Positions 25,415 to 35,029 of a stretch of 45,584 nt of DNA are shown here, piece by piece (positions within the stretch are counted from its first letter, which is position 1; the number at the start of each line of letters is the position of its first letter). Source of the DNA: Candidatus Rokuibacteriota bacterium (GTDB lineage Bacteria > Methylomirabilota > Methylomirabilia > Rokubacteriales > CSP1-6). The position numbers and the translations under genes are program-made. Under the pieces are notes generated by a model. That model saw nothing but the letters and a program-made list of their open reading frames with translations, searched no databases and was not told the origin of the DNA. The stretch is from the NCBI GenBank assembly GCA_003220595.1, contig QHSZ01000126.1, positions 1 to 45,584 on the forward strand, written 5' to 3'.

Positions 25415-26419
25415 ATGCTCGTGCTGGGGATCGAGAGCTCGTGCGACGAGACGGCGGCGGCGGTGCTCGCCGACGGCCGCCGCGTGCTGTCGAGCGTCGT
25501 CGCCTCGCAGGACGCGCTCCACGCCCCCTACGGCGGGGTCGTCCCCGAGCTCGCCTCCCGCCGGCACCTCGAGATGATCGTGCCAGTCGTGGAGAAGGCG
25601 CTCGCCGACGCCGGCGCGCGCCTGCCCGACCTCGACGGGATCGCCGTCACCCAGGGCCCCGGCCTCGTCGGCTCCCTGCTCGTCGGCTGCGCGGTGGCGA
25701 AGGCGCTGGCCTGGGTCTACCGCACGCCGCTCGTCGGCGTCAATCACCTCGAAGGCCACATCTACGCCGCGTTCCTGACCGACGACCCGCCGGCGCACCC
25801 GTTCCTCGCCCTCGTCGTCTCGGGCGGCCACACCGCGCTCTACCACGCGCGGGCGCCGCTCGAGTACGCGCTGGTCGGCCAGACGCGCGACGACGCGGCG
25901 GGCGAGGCGTTCGACAAGGTCGCGAAGCTCCTCGGCCTCGGCTTCCCCGGCGGGCCGATCATCGAGACCACGGCGACCACGGGCGACCCGAAGGCGATCA
26001 CGTTCCCGCTCGCGCACATGTCCGACCGCGCCCCCGACTTTTCCTTCAGCGGCGTCAAGACGTCGGTCTCGCTCTACGTCAAGCGTTACGGGCATCTCTC
26101 CGGTCAGCAGGTCGCCGACGTCGCCGCCTCGTTCCAGGCGGCGGTCGTGAAGATGCTCGTCCGGAAGTCGGTCAAGGCCGCGCTGCGCCTCGGGGTGAAG
26201 CGCCTGGTGCTGACGGGGGGCGTCGCGGCCAACGGCCCGCTGCGCGCCGGGCTCGCGGCGGAGGCCGCAGAGCACGGCCTCACCGTCCACGTCCCGCCGC
26301 GCCCGCTCTGCACCGACAACGCGGCGATGATCACCGCGGCCGGGACAGAGCGCCTCCGGGCGGGCGAGCGCGCCGACCTGACGCTCAACGCCGTGCCCGA
26401 CATGGTGCTCGCTGCGTGA
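25415..26419 (+). CDS. tsaD: tRNA threonylcarbamoyladenosine biosynthesis protein TsaD
   Basis: The 334-residue ASKHA-fold enzyme transfers threonylcarbamoyl to A37 of ANN-decoding tRNAs. ESSCDETAAAVL opens the protein, the metal ligands are in NHLEGHIYAAF, and LTGGVAANGPLR is near the end. No tsaB/C/E is nearby. The 97-nt spacer after ctpA holds nothing recognisable. The stop overlaps the GTG of the kinase gene (GTGA), so TsaD and the two-component pair are cotranslated. Confidence 0.95.
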   Translation: MLVLGIESSCDETAAAVLADGRRVLSSVVASQDALHAPYGGVVPELASRRHLEMIVPVVEKALADAGARLPDLDGIAVTQGPGLVGSLLVGCAVAKALAWVYRTPLVGVNHLEGHIYAAFLTDDPPAHPFLALVVSGGHTALYHARAPLEYALVGQTRDDAAGEAFDKVAKLLGLGFPGGPIIETTATTGDPKAITFPLAHMSDRAPDFSFSGVKTSVSLYVKRYGHLSGQQVADVAASFQAAVVKMLVRKSVKAALRLGVKRLVLTGGVAANGPLRAGLAAEAAEHGLTVHVPPRPLCTDNAAMITAAGTERLRAGERADLTLNAVPDMVLAA

Positions 26420-27485
26420 ACTACGAGGCGGTGCTGGCGGGTCTCCCCGATGCGGTCATCGCGGTGGACACGAGCCTCCGGATCGTGTTCTGGAACGCCG
26501 CGGCCGAGGTGCTCACCGAGCGCTCCGCCCGCCGCGCCGAGGGCCGCCTGGTGAAGGAGGTCTTCCCGGCCGAATCGTCGGTCGTCCGCCGGCTCGGCGA
26601 GACGCTGGCGACGGGCGAGAGCCGCTCGGAGCCCGAGGCGCTCGTCGAGCGGCCGGACGGCAGGCCGGTGCCCGTCTCGATCGTGACGGCGCCGCTCTTC
26701 GGTCGCGACGGCAGCGTGGAGGCCGCGGTCGCCGTGCTGCGCGACCTCTCGCGCATCCGCCAGCTCGAGGCGGAAGTGCGCCGCGGTGAGACGCTCGCCG
26801 CCGCCGGACGCATGGCGGTCGGCCTCGCCCACGAGATCCGCAACCCGCTCGGCGCGATCCGCGGCGCCGTGCAGCTCTTGAAGCGCGAGCTTCACGCCGA
26901 GCGGCGCCTCGCGGAATACACGGACGTCCTCGTCACCGAGGTGGACCGCGTCAACCGGATCATCGAGATGCTGCTGGACCTGGCGCGTCCCGTCCAGCTC
27001 CGCCTCGTCCCGCTCAACCTCCACCAGCTCCTCGAGGCCGTCGCGCTCCTCGGCGAGGAGGGGGCGCGCGAGCGGAACGTCGCGCTCGTGCGCCGCTACG
27101 ACCCGAGCCTGCCGCCGATCCTCGGCGACGAGGACCGCCTGCTCCAGGTTTTTCACAACCTGGTCCGCAACGCGCTGGACGCCATGAAGGACGGCGGCCG
27201 GCTCACGCTCACGACGCGCGTGAGCCTCAACCCGCTCTTCGGCAAGATGGATCTCGGCGCGGGCCAACAGCACATGGTCGAGGCAATCTTCGCCGACGAG
27301 GGCGCCGGGATCCCGGCGGCGGCGCGCGCCCGGATCTTCGACCCGTTCTTCACGACCAAGGACAAGGGCCTGGGCCTCGGGCTCGCAATCTGCCACCGGA
27401 TCCTCGAGGAGCACCGGGGCGCGATCCAGGTCGAGTCCACCGAGGGCCGCGGCACCACCGTGACCTGCTTCCTCCCCATCGCCAA

Positions 27486-27489
<4 letters not shown>
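26416..27489 (+). CDS. NtrB-like PAS sensor histidine kinase (soluble)
   Basis: The 357-residue kinase lacks membrane segments. A PAS domain (about 5-110, DAVIAVDTSLRIVFWNAAAE) precedes HisKA with GLAHEIRNPLGAIRG (phospho-His139) and an HATPase with NLVRNALDAM (N box), DEGAGIP and GLGLGLAI. The arrangement matches NtrB. It starts at GTG 26416, overlapping tsaD by 4 nt, and its stop overlaps the regulator's ATG. The signal is unknown; without PII genes here, nitrogen control is not established. Confidence 0.92.
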
Positions 27490-28928
<1,439 letters not shown>

Positions 28929-28958
28929 AGGGTACCTCGGAGCCGGACCCTACGCAGC

Positions 28959-28987
28959 TTGACTCGTGTTCTGGACGCTCCTAGATT
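28959..28987 (+). promoter_or_regulatory. Sigma-70-type promoter of the cyclase gene
   Basis: TTGACT (28959-28964), a 17-bp spacer and TAGATT (28982-28987): five of six and four of six consensus matches. Transcription would start near 28994, leaving about 3 nt before ATG 28997, a nearly leaderless mRNA. This is the best promoter in the window. Confidence 0.7.
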
Positions 28988-28996
28988 GGCTACGGG

Positions 28997-31900
28997 ATGC
29001 AGTGTCCAGCGTGCCGGCACGAGAACTCCGACGGGCAGAAGTTCTGCGGTGAGTGCGGTGCACGGCTGACCCCAGCGACCCTCGGAGCGACGACGGCGGC
29101 CACCCCACCGCCCCCGGCGCCCGCCTCACGTCCACCTGCCGTCTCGGACCGGTTCGCATCACCCGCCGCCTACACGCCCAAGCACCTCGCCGAGAAGATT
29201 CTCACCTCCAAGGGCGCCCTGGAGGGAGAGCGGAAGCGCGTCACCGTGATGTTCTCGGATGTGTCGGGTTTCACGGCGATGTCCGAGCGCCTCGACCCCG
29301 AGGAAGTCCACGCCATCATGGATCGCGCCTTCGAGGTCATCCTCGGTGAGGTGCACCGCTACGAAGGCACGATCAACCAGTTCCTCGGCGACGGCGTGAT
29401 GGCGCTGTTCGGCGCGCCGATCGCGCACGAAGACCATGCCCATCGCGCGCTCAGCGCTGCGCTCGCGATCCAGCGGGAGCTCGAACCGCTGGCCGACGAC
29501 GTGCGACGGATGCACGGCGTCGAGTTCCGAATGCGCATGGGCATCAACACGGGCCTCGTCGTGGTCGGCGCCATCGGCAAGGATCTGCGGATGGATTACA
29601 CGGCGGTGGGGGACACGGTGAACCTGGCGGCCCGGCTCTTGGGGCTCGCCAAGCCGGGTCAGGTGGTCGTCAGCGGACGCACGCAACACCTCCGCGATGG
29701 GTTCTTCGTCTTCGAGGATCTTGGCGCGTTTCAGGTCAAGGGAAAGGTCGAACCGGTTCGCGCGTATGCCGTGATCAGCGAGATCACTGGCCGCACCCGA
29801 CTGGAGGTGTCGAAGGAGCGCGGGCTGACACCGCTGGTCGGCCGCCATCGCGAGCTTCAGTCTCTCGCGGACATGCACCGCCGGGCGGCCGACCGCCAGG
29901 GCGCCATCGCGCTGGTCGTGGGCGATCCTGGCGTCGGCAAATCGCGCCTGCTCTACGAGTTCCTGCGACGGCTCGATTCGGCCGGAGTCCTCGAGCTGGA
30001 AGCGACCTGCGTCTCCTATAGCCGCTCCATGGCGTACCGCCCCATCGTGGAGCTGCTGCGCCGATACCTCGGTCTCTCCGATGCAAGCACCCACGAGGAA
30101 CTCCGGAGCCGCGTCGCCGAACAGCTTCGATTCCTGGGCCTGGAGGAAGAGGAGCGATGTGTCCTGCTCGCCCACTTCCTGGGCGTGTCCGCCCCGCAGG
30201 AATTTCTCAATCGCCTGTCGGGCCCCCAGCTCAAGGAGCGCACCTTCGGCGCCCTTCGCGAGGTGATTCTCCGTGCGAGCGAGACCGCCCCCCTCATCCT
30301 GATCGTCGAGAATCTCCACTGGGTCGACACGGCCTCCGAGGAATTCCTCGCGCATCTCGCGGGGGGCCTGCCCGGTCATCGCGTCCTGCTGGTGTTGACG
30401 ACGCGGCCGGGCTGGGCGGTCTCGTGGCTCGTCCCTCCGCTGACGGAGACGATCAGCCTCGAGGGCCTCGGCGCTGGCGACGTCCGGGGGATGGTCCGAA
30501 CCCTGCTCGCCGCGGAGGAGGTCTCCGAGCAGCTGTTCAAGATTCTCGCGGACAAGAGCGAGGGAAATCCTCTGTACGTGGAGGAGATTCTCCGTCAGCT
30601 TCAGGAGACGGGCGGGGTCGTGGTCGAGGACAGCGAGGCGCGGCTCAGGAGCGCTGACGTGACGGTCCCGGCGACCATCCACGACATCATCGCGGCCCGC
30701 GTCGACCGGCTTGCGGAGCCGCTCAAGCAGACGCTTCAGGGGGCGGCGGTGGTGGGCCGACGATTCGGCATTTCGCTCCTGTCTCGCATCCTCGAGGTCG
30801 CCCCGGATCCGGTGGCCGGGCACCTCCGGGAACTCCATGGCCTCGACTTCGTCTTCCCGAGCGCGCAGGAGCCGGAGCCGATGTACAGCTTCAAGCACGC
30901 GCTGACCCAGGATGTGGTGTATGCGGGCGTGCTGGAGCGCCGCCGGCGCCAGCACCACGCGGCTGCGGGTCACGGTCTCGAGGAGCTGTACGCCGGGCGA
31001 ATCGACGACGTGGTGGAGTTTCTCGCGTATCACTTCGGGCGCAGCGCGGAGGCCGAGAAAGCCGTCGACTACGCGATCCTCGCCGCCACGAAGGCGCAGC
31101 GCCGCTGGGCCAATACGGAGGCCCTGGCGTTTTTCGACGATGCGCTCAAGCGTCTCGAGGGAATGCCGGACACGGAATCCAACCGGCAGCGCCGGATCGA
31201 CGCCGTGGTGAAGCAGGCGGAGGCCATGTTTGCGCTCGGTCGCCACGCCGAGCAGGTCAAGGCCCTCGAGGCGATTGGCGCCCTCACGGTGGACGCCGAT
31301 CCGCAGCGCCGGGCGGCCTGGCTATGCTGGACGGGCTTCCTCCACAGCCTCACGGGAGCGCGGCCCGAGGTGCCCATCGCCTACTGTACCGAGGCGATCG
31401 CCCTCGCCGACCTCGTCGGTCTCGACGACATGCGGGCCTTCGCGGAGTGTTGCCTCACCCACGTCTATGTCGTGGCAGGAAAGCTTGAGGAAGCACTTCA
31501 AACCGGCGAGCGCGCTCTCGCCTTCTTCGCGGCGCGCGGCAACATCTGGTGGGCATGCCGAACGCTGTGGGGGCTCAGCATGGCCTGCAACGCGATCGGC
31601 GAGTGGGAGCGAAGCCTCGGCTATTGCCGCCGGGGTCTCGAGCACGGGCAGGAGGTCAACGACCTCAGGCTGAAGGTCGTCGGCCTGTGGCGGACGGGCT
31701 CGACCCACATCCTGAGGGGCGACGCTGAGACGGGCGTGCGGTACTGCGACCAGGCGCTGGCGCTCTCGCCGATCCCCTTCGACGCTGCGACGGCGCGGGC
31801 CCTCAAAGGATTCGGGCTTGCCAAAGCGGGCAAGACCGAGGAAGGGATCGCCCTGCTCGAGGGCGTGGCGGCGTGGCTGGATCAGCAGCAGCTCCCATAC

Positions 31901-32302
31901 ACGCGCTCGGTCGTCGGCCTTGATCTCGCCGAGAGCTACCTGCGCCACGGCGCGCGCGCGCGCGCACACACAGTCGCCGAGACCGTACGCAGTGCGAGCC
32001 ACGAGCTCGGCTATCGCCATCTCGAGGGCTGGGCGGAACGACTGCTCGGCGAGTGCGCGGGCCCCGAGGCCCCGACAATCGCGGCCGCGCATCTCACGCG
32101 CGCGGCCGAGATCCTGGAAACGACAGGCGCACGGAATGAGCTGGCGAAGACACTCGTCGCCCAAGCGGCGCTCAAGACGGCGGCCGGCGATTCGCCGGGT
32201 GCCCGCGGGCTCCTGGAACGCGCCCTGACGACCTTCGATGCGCTCGGGACGCTCGACGGACCCGACCGCGCTCGCACGCTGCTCGCCGAACTCGCTGGTT
32301 GA
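28997..32302 (+). CDS. Class III nucleotide cyclase fused to ATPase and TPR-like region
   Basis: The 1101-residue product starts with a zinc ribbon (Cys3, 6, 17, 20) and a Pro-rich linker. The cyclase domain (about 75-255) has metal-binding Asp88 (MFSDVSGFT) and Asp132 (FLGDGVMALFG) and transition-state Asn209 (GDTVNLAARL). A STAND-like AAA ATPase follows (about 280-600, Walker A GDPGVGKS near 309), then an alpha-helical repeat tail (about 640-1100). The purine-selecting Lys is Gln here (INQFLGDG), so ATP versus GTP preference is uncertain. Such proteins are usually signal-integrating cyclases. Monocistronic, with its own promoter and a hairpin after the stop. Confidence 0.9.
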   Translation: MQCPACRHENSDGQKFCGECGARLTPATLGATTAATPPPPAPASRPPAVSDRFASPAAYTPKHLAEKILTSKGALEGERKRVTVMFSDVSGFTAMSERLDPEEVHAIMDRAFEVILGEVHRYEGTINQFLGDGVMALFGAPIAHEDHAHRALSAALAIQRELEPLADDVRRMHGVEFRMRMGINTGLVVVGAIGKDLRMDYTAVGDTVNLAARLLGLAKPGQVVVSGRTQHLRDGFFVFEDLGAFQVKGKVEPVRAYAVISEITGRTRLEVSKERGLTPLVGRHRELQSLADMHRRAADRQGAIALVVGDPGVGKSRLLYEFLRRLDSAGVLELEATCVSYSRSMAYRPIVELLRRYLGLSDASTHEELRSRVAEQLRFLGLEEEERCVLLAHFLGVSAPQEFLNRLSGPQLKERTFGALREVILRASETAPLILIVENLHWVDTASEEFLAHLAGGLPGHRVLLVLTTRPGWAVSWLVPPLTETISLEGLGAGDVRGMVRTLLAAEEVSEQLFKILADKSEGNPLYVEEILRQLQETGGVVVEDSEARLRSADVTVPATIHDIIAARVDRLAEPLKQTLQGAAVVGRRFGISLLSRILEVAPDPVAGHLRELHGLDFVFPSAQEPEPMYSFKHALTQDVVYAGVLERRRRQHHAAAGHGLEELYAGRIDDVVEFLAYHFGRSAEAEKAVDYAILAATKAQRRWANTEALAFFDDALKRLEGMPDTESNRQRRIDAVVKQAEAMFALGRHAEQVKALEAIGALTVDADPQRRAAWLCWTGFLHSLTGARPEVPIAYCTEAIALADLVGLDDMRAFAECCLTHVYVVAGKLEEALQTGERALAFFAARGNIWWACRTLWGLSMACNAIGEWERSLGYCRRGLEHGQEVNDLRLKVVGLWRTGSTHILRGDAETGVRYCDQALALSPIPFDAATARALKGFGLAKAGKTEEGIALLEGVAAWLDQQQLPYTRSVVGLDLAESYLRHGARARAHTVAETVRSASHELGYRHLEGWAERLLGECAGPEAPTIAAAHLTRAAEILETTGARNELAKTLVAQAALKTAAGDSPGARGLLERALTTFDALGTLDGPDRARTLLAELAG

Positions 32303-32303
32303 G

Positions 32304-32340
32304 CCACGTCCGCTCAGCAAGCGGACGCGTCCTGACGTGG
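32304..32340. terminator. Hairpin between convergent genes, possible bidirectional terminator
   Basis: CGTCCGCT (32307-32314), loop CAGCA and AGCGGACG (32320-32327) form a perfect 8-bp stem just after the cyclase stop. CCACGTC (32304-32310) can alternatively pair with GACGTGG (32334-32340). The genes converge here. There is no T-run, so termination by this hairpin alone is uncertain. Confidence 0.45.
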
Positions 32341-32350
32341 ATGATGCGGG

Positions 32351-33949
32351 TCACGCGGCCGGGTGCGCCGTGGAGTCGCCCCGGCTCGCGGGCCGGAGCC
32401 GCGCCGCGATGTGCTCGGCTGCTCGCACGGCCAATGCGGCGATGGTGAGCGTCGGCGGGGAAGCACTGGCCGTGACGAAGCACCCGCTCCCCACCAGGTA
32501 GAGGTTGGGGACGTCGTGGGCCTTGAGTGCCACGTCCACGACGCTGGTTCCGGGGTCGGTACCCATCCGGTGAGTTCCGATCTGGTGCGCGGCGAAGGAG
32601 AGGCCGGTGGATCGCACGTCGGTCAGGCCCATGGCCATCAGGATCTTCTGCGCGACCTCCTTGGCGTCGTCGAGCGCCTTGCGCTCGTACTTGCCGACGA
32701 TGTAGTGGATGTGCGGCGCGGGGCTGCCGAAGTAATCGCGGACGTTCGCGTTGAGAGAGATCGTGTTGATGCGGTCGGGCAGCTGTTCGGCGTATACGCG
32801 GATACCGAGCCAGTGCCCAAACTCCTCCCGCACACGCGTGCGCAGCGCCTCACCCCATTGGCCGCTGGCGCCGGCGATCCGCTCCGGCGTCGGTCCCGCG
32901 GAGTTCAGGAACTCGAGGAGGAAGGCTCCGTGCGTTGCCCGATCGCGCTCGATGGCGAACTGTCGGGACATGGCGGTCGAGAACCCGATGCGATACGGAT
33001 ACACGTTCTCGCGGGCGCGCCCGGTGAGGTCGATCGACGGGTGCGACATGAAGAACTTCCCCACCAGCCCGCTCCGGTTCGCGAGCCCGCCCGGGAATTC
33101 GCGTGAGGCGGAGAGGAGGAGGAGCCGGGCGTTCTCGACCGCCCCGCCCGCGAGCACGAACACCCGGGCGTTGAGGCGGTGCTGGACCTTGTCGGGCTTC
33201 GCGTACACGGCCGCGCTCACGCCGCCCGAGCGGTCGAGCTCGAGCCTGAGCACCGTCGCCTCGGTGACGACCTGCGCATAACCGGTCGCCTCCGCTTGCG
33301 GAACGTGGGTCAGGTCGACGCTCGCCTTGGCTCCGGTGGGGCAGACCTGGCAGGTCCCACAAGCTCGGCACTGCGGGCGTCCCGCATAGGCCACCGAGTT
33401 GCGTGCTTGCGGCAGGTGATGAAGTGCGATCCCGAGAGGCTGGCAGGCGCGCGTGAACAGGCCGTCGGAGTAGCTGAAGGAAAAGGGCGGGAGTGGGAAC
33501 GGGGCGCTACGCGGCGCGGCCCACGGCTCGTCGGCCACCCCGGCGACACCGAGCATTCTCTCGGCTTCCGCATAGTAGCCGTCGAGATCCTGGTACGAGA
33601 TCGGCCAGTCGTCGGCGATCCCGTACAGTGATTTCAGCCGGAAGTCGTTCGCGTGGAGCCGGAGGGCATGACCTTCCCAGTGCAGGGTGCTCCCGCCGAC
33701 GCCGCGCGCCCTTCTCCCGCCCAATTGGTACGGGACGGGCCCGCCCACGGTGTAGCGATCCAGCCCTGGCAGCGGAGTCGCCCAGGGACTCTCACCTCTG
33801 ACGTATCGCCGCACATACTCCGGCCGCCGGGCGAAGTCGTGCCGGGGACCGGATTCGAGGACGACGACGCGGATGCCGCGGCGGGCGAGCTCGAGCGCTA
33901 GAATCCCGCCGGCGGCACCCGCGCCGACGATGGCGACCTCGGCCTCCAC
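32351..33949 (-). CDS. GMC-family FAD-dependent dehydrogenase (gluconate/sugar dehydrogenase-like large subunit)
   Basis: The 532-residue flavoprotein opens with the FAD Rossmann motif VGAGAAGG (8-15). GGSTLHWEG is the second GMC-type signature, and the C-terminal domain carries the active-site His (HQIGTHRMG) and the closing ASPPTLTIAALAVRAAE. CRACGTCQVCP (Cys194, 197, 200, 203) forms a CxxCxxCxxC cluster that could bind an iron-sulfur centre, as in FAD-dependent sugar dehydrogenases. The substrate is probably an alcohol or sugar and cannot be named. It has no export signal and may be carried through Tat with the small subunit encoded just upstream. No cytochrome c subunit is in the window. 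Confidence 0.88.
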   Translation of the reverse strand: MEAEVAIVGAGAAGGILALELARRGIRVVVLESGPRHDFARRPEYVRRYVRGESPWATPLPGLDRYTVGGPVPYQLGGRRARGVGGSTLHWEGHALRLHANDFRLKSLYGIADDWPISYQDLDGYYAEAERMLGVAGVADEPWAAPRSAPFPLPPFSFSYSDGLFTRACQPLGIALHHLPQARNSVAYAGRPQCRACGTCQVCPTGAKASVDLTHVPQAEATGYAQVVTEATVLRLELDRSGGVSAAVYAKPDKVQHRLNARVFVLAGGAVENARLLLLSASREFPGGLANRSGLVGKFFMSHPSIDLTGRARENVYPYRIGFSTAMSRQFAIERDRATHGAFLLEFLNSAGPTPERIAGASGQWGEALRTRVREEFGHWLGIRVYAEQLPDRINTISLNANVRDYFGSPAPHIHYIVGKYERKALDDAKEVAQKILMAMGLTDVRSTGLSFAAHQIGTHRMGTDPGTSVVDVALKAHDVPNLYLVGSGCFVTASASPPTLTIAALAVRAAEHIAARLRPASRGDSTAHPAA

Positions 33950-33968
33950 GGCGAGCCCTTACCGCGAG

Positions 33969-34550
33969 CTAGCGCTCAGGGCTCGTGTAGCGCGCGAGAT
34001 CGCCGCACTTCCCGGGGAACGCGCCGTACCCGACGACGGCCCAGCCCGCCGGAGAGGCATAGTAGCCGCCGATGAGATCGGGCACCGCGCGCGTCCGAAC
34101 CTCACGTGCTTTCTTGGGGAACGGGCCGAGATTCTCTTCGGGACGCACCGCCGAGGAGAAAAGCCGGTGGCGGGTGATCAGCGCGCCGCGCTGAGCGAGA
34201 TCAAGGCTCGAGAATCTGGCCCCGGCGAGGCTGTCGAGCAGGCCGGCAGTCGTCCGATAGAGCTCGAGGTAGTATCCGCCGCCCTGCGTTGTGCGCCGCT
34301 CGATGTGGTCGACGAGATACTCGCGCTCGACCGGCGACAGAGGCCCGTCCCCCACGAGCACCTCGGCGAACGCCACGAGATCCTCGAGTTGCGATCTGGA
34401 AAGCGCCGCTGCCGCCGGCTCCGCCGCGAGCTGAGCCGACGCGGTCGCGGCGGCGTGAGCTCGCCCGCCGGGGGACCGCAGCACCCCCGACGGATTGAAC
34501 CCCAGCGCCGCCGCGACTCCGAGGATCAGGCTCCGTCGAGTGAGCGTCAC
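33969..34550 (-). CDS. Tat-exported dehydrogenase small subunit (gluconate 2-dehydrogenase subunit 3 family)
   Basis: The 193-residue product starts at GTG 34550. The N-terminus carries a twin-arginine signal (TRRSLILG plus a hydrophobic stretch ending near AHAAA). The mature helical part (LSRSQLEDLVAFAEVL...YYASPAGWAVVGY) has the look of the small subunit that accompanies GMC dehydrogenases and carries them across the membrane. It lies 19 nt before the GMC gene, fitting a two-subunit enzyme. An open frame extends farther upstream but overlaps the next gene and lacks a signal in the right place. Confidence 0.8.
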   Translation of the reverse strand: MTLTRRSLILGVAAALGFNPSGVLRSPGGRAHAAATASAQLAAEPAAAALSRSQLEDLVAFAEVLVGDGPLSPVEREYLVDHIERRTTQGGGYYLELYRTTAGLLDSLAGARFSSLDLAQRGALITRHRLFSSAVRPEENLGPFPKKAREVRTRAVPDLIGGYYASPAGWAVVGYGAFPGKCGDLARYTSPER

Positions 34551-34555
34551 CGAGC

Positions 34556-34912
34556 CTAGGGTTCGACCGTCTTGATGGCCGGAGCGCAGACGACCGCCAG
34601 CCGGTCGAAGCCCGGCCGGAGCGCTATCGTCTCGAAGCCAAACGGATCCTCGAGCGTGACGACAGCCCTCGGCCCCGCGGGAAACGGGGGGGCGTCGTAG
34701 CACTTCAGATGGTCGGCACTGAACGGATCAAAATTGCCATTGAGCACGGGCCCGTGTTCCACCGTCGCCTGGGGCGCGCCCGAGGGGTCCACGCTCGTCG
34801 GCGTGCACAGCAGCCTGGCCCTGCCAAGCTGCACGTGCTGATGGGTGCCGAACTGGTCGGTCAGCGTGAGGACGTAAGGAGAATCGGCGCCGTTGATAAC
34901 GTAGCAATGCAA
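34556..34912 (-). CDS. DUF7450-like secreted protein, apparently frameshifted at its start
   Basis: The frame contains two half-repeats (HCYVINGADS...LTLTDQFG...RARLLCTPT and DHLKCYDAPPF...VTLEDPFG...LAVVCAP), a pattern I associate with DUF7450-type proteins. The ORF opens at TTG 34912, but the frame is clear up to 34990 and encodes a signal-like PLIGSSAVVAHA. A perfect AGGAGG (35006-35001) with ATG 34994 lies just upstream in a different frame, directly before an in-frame TGA (34993-34991). A small indel within the signal peptide, or a sequencing error, would explain this. Function unknown. It sits between the protease and dehydrogenase genes. Confidence 0.65.
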   Translation of the reverse strand: MHCYVINGADSPYVLTLTDQFGTHQHVQLGRARLLCTPTSVDPSGAPQATVEHGPVLNGNFDPFSADHLKCYDAPPFPAGPRAVVTLEDPFGFETIALRPGFDRLAVVCAPAIKTVEP

Positions 34913-35029
34913 CAGCTGGACCGAGACCCCTGAGCCCTGTCCGCCGCCACCGGCATGGGCGACGACCGCGGACGAGCCGATGAGTGGCCTTCATGTTGTT
35001 CCTCCTTCTGGCCGCCTCATGTTGGCCGC

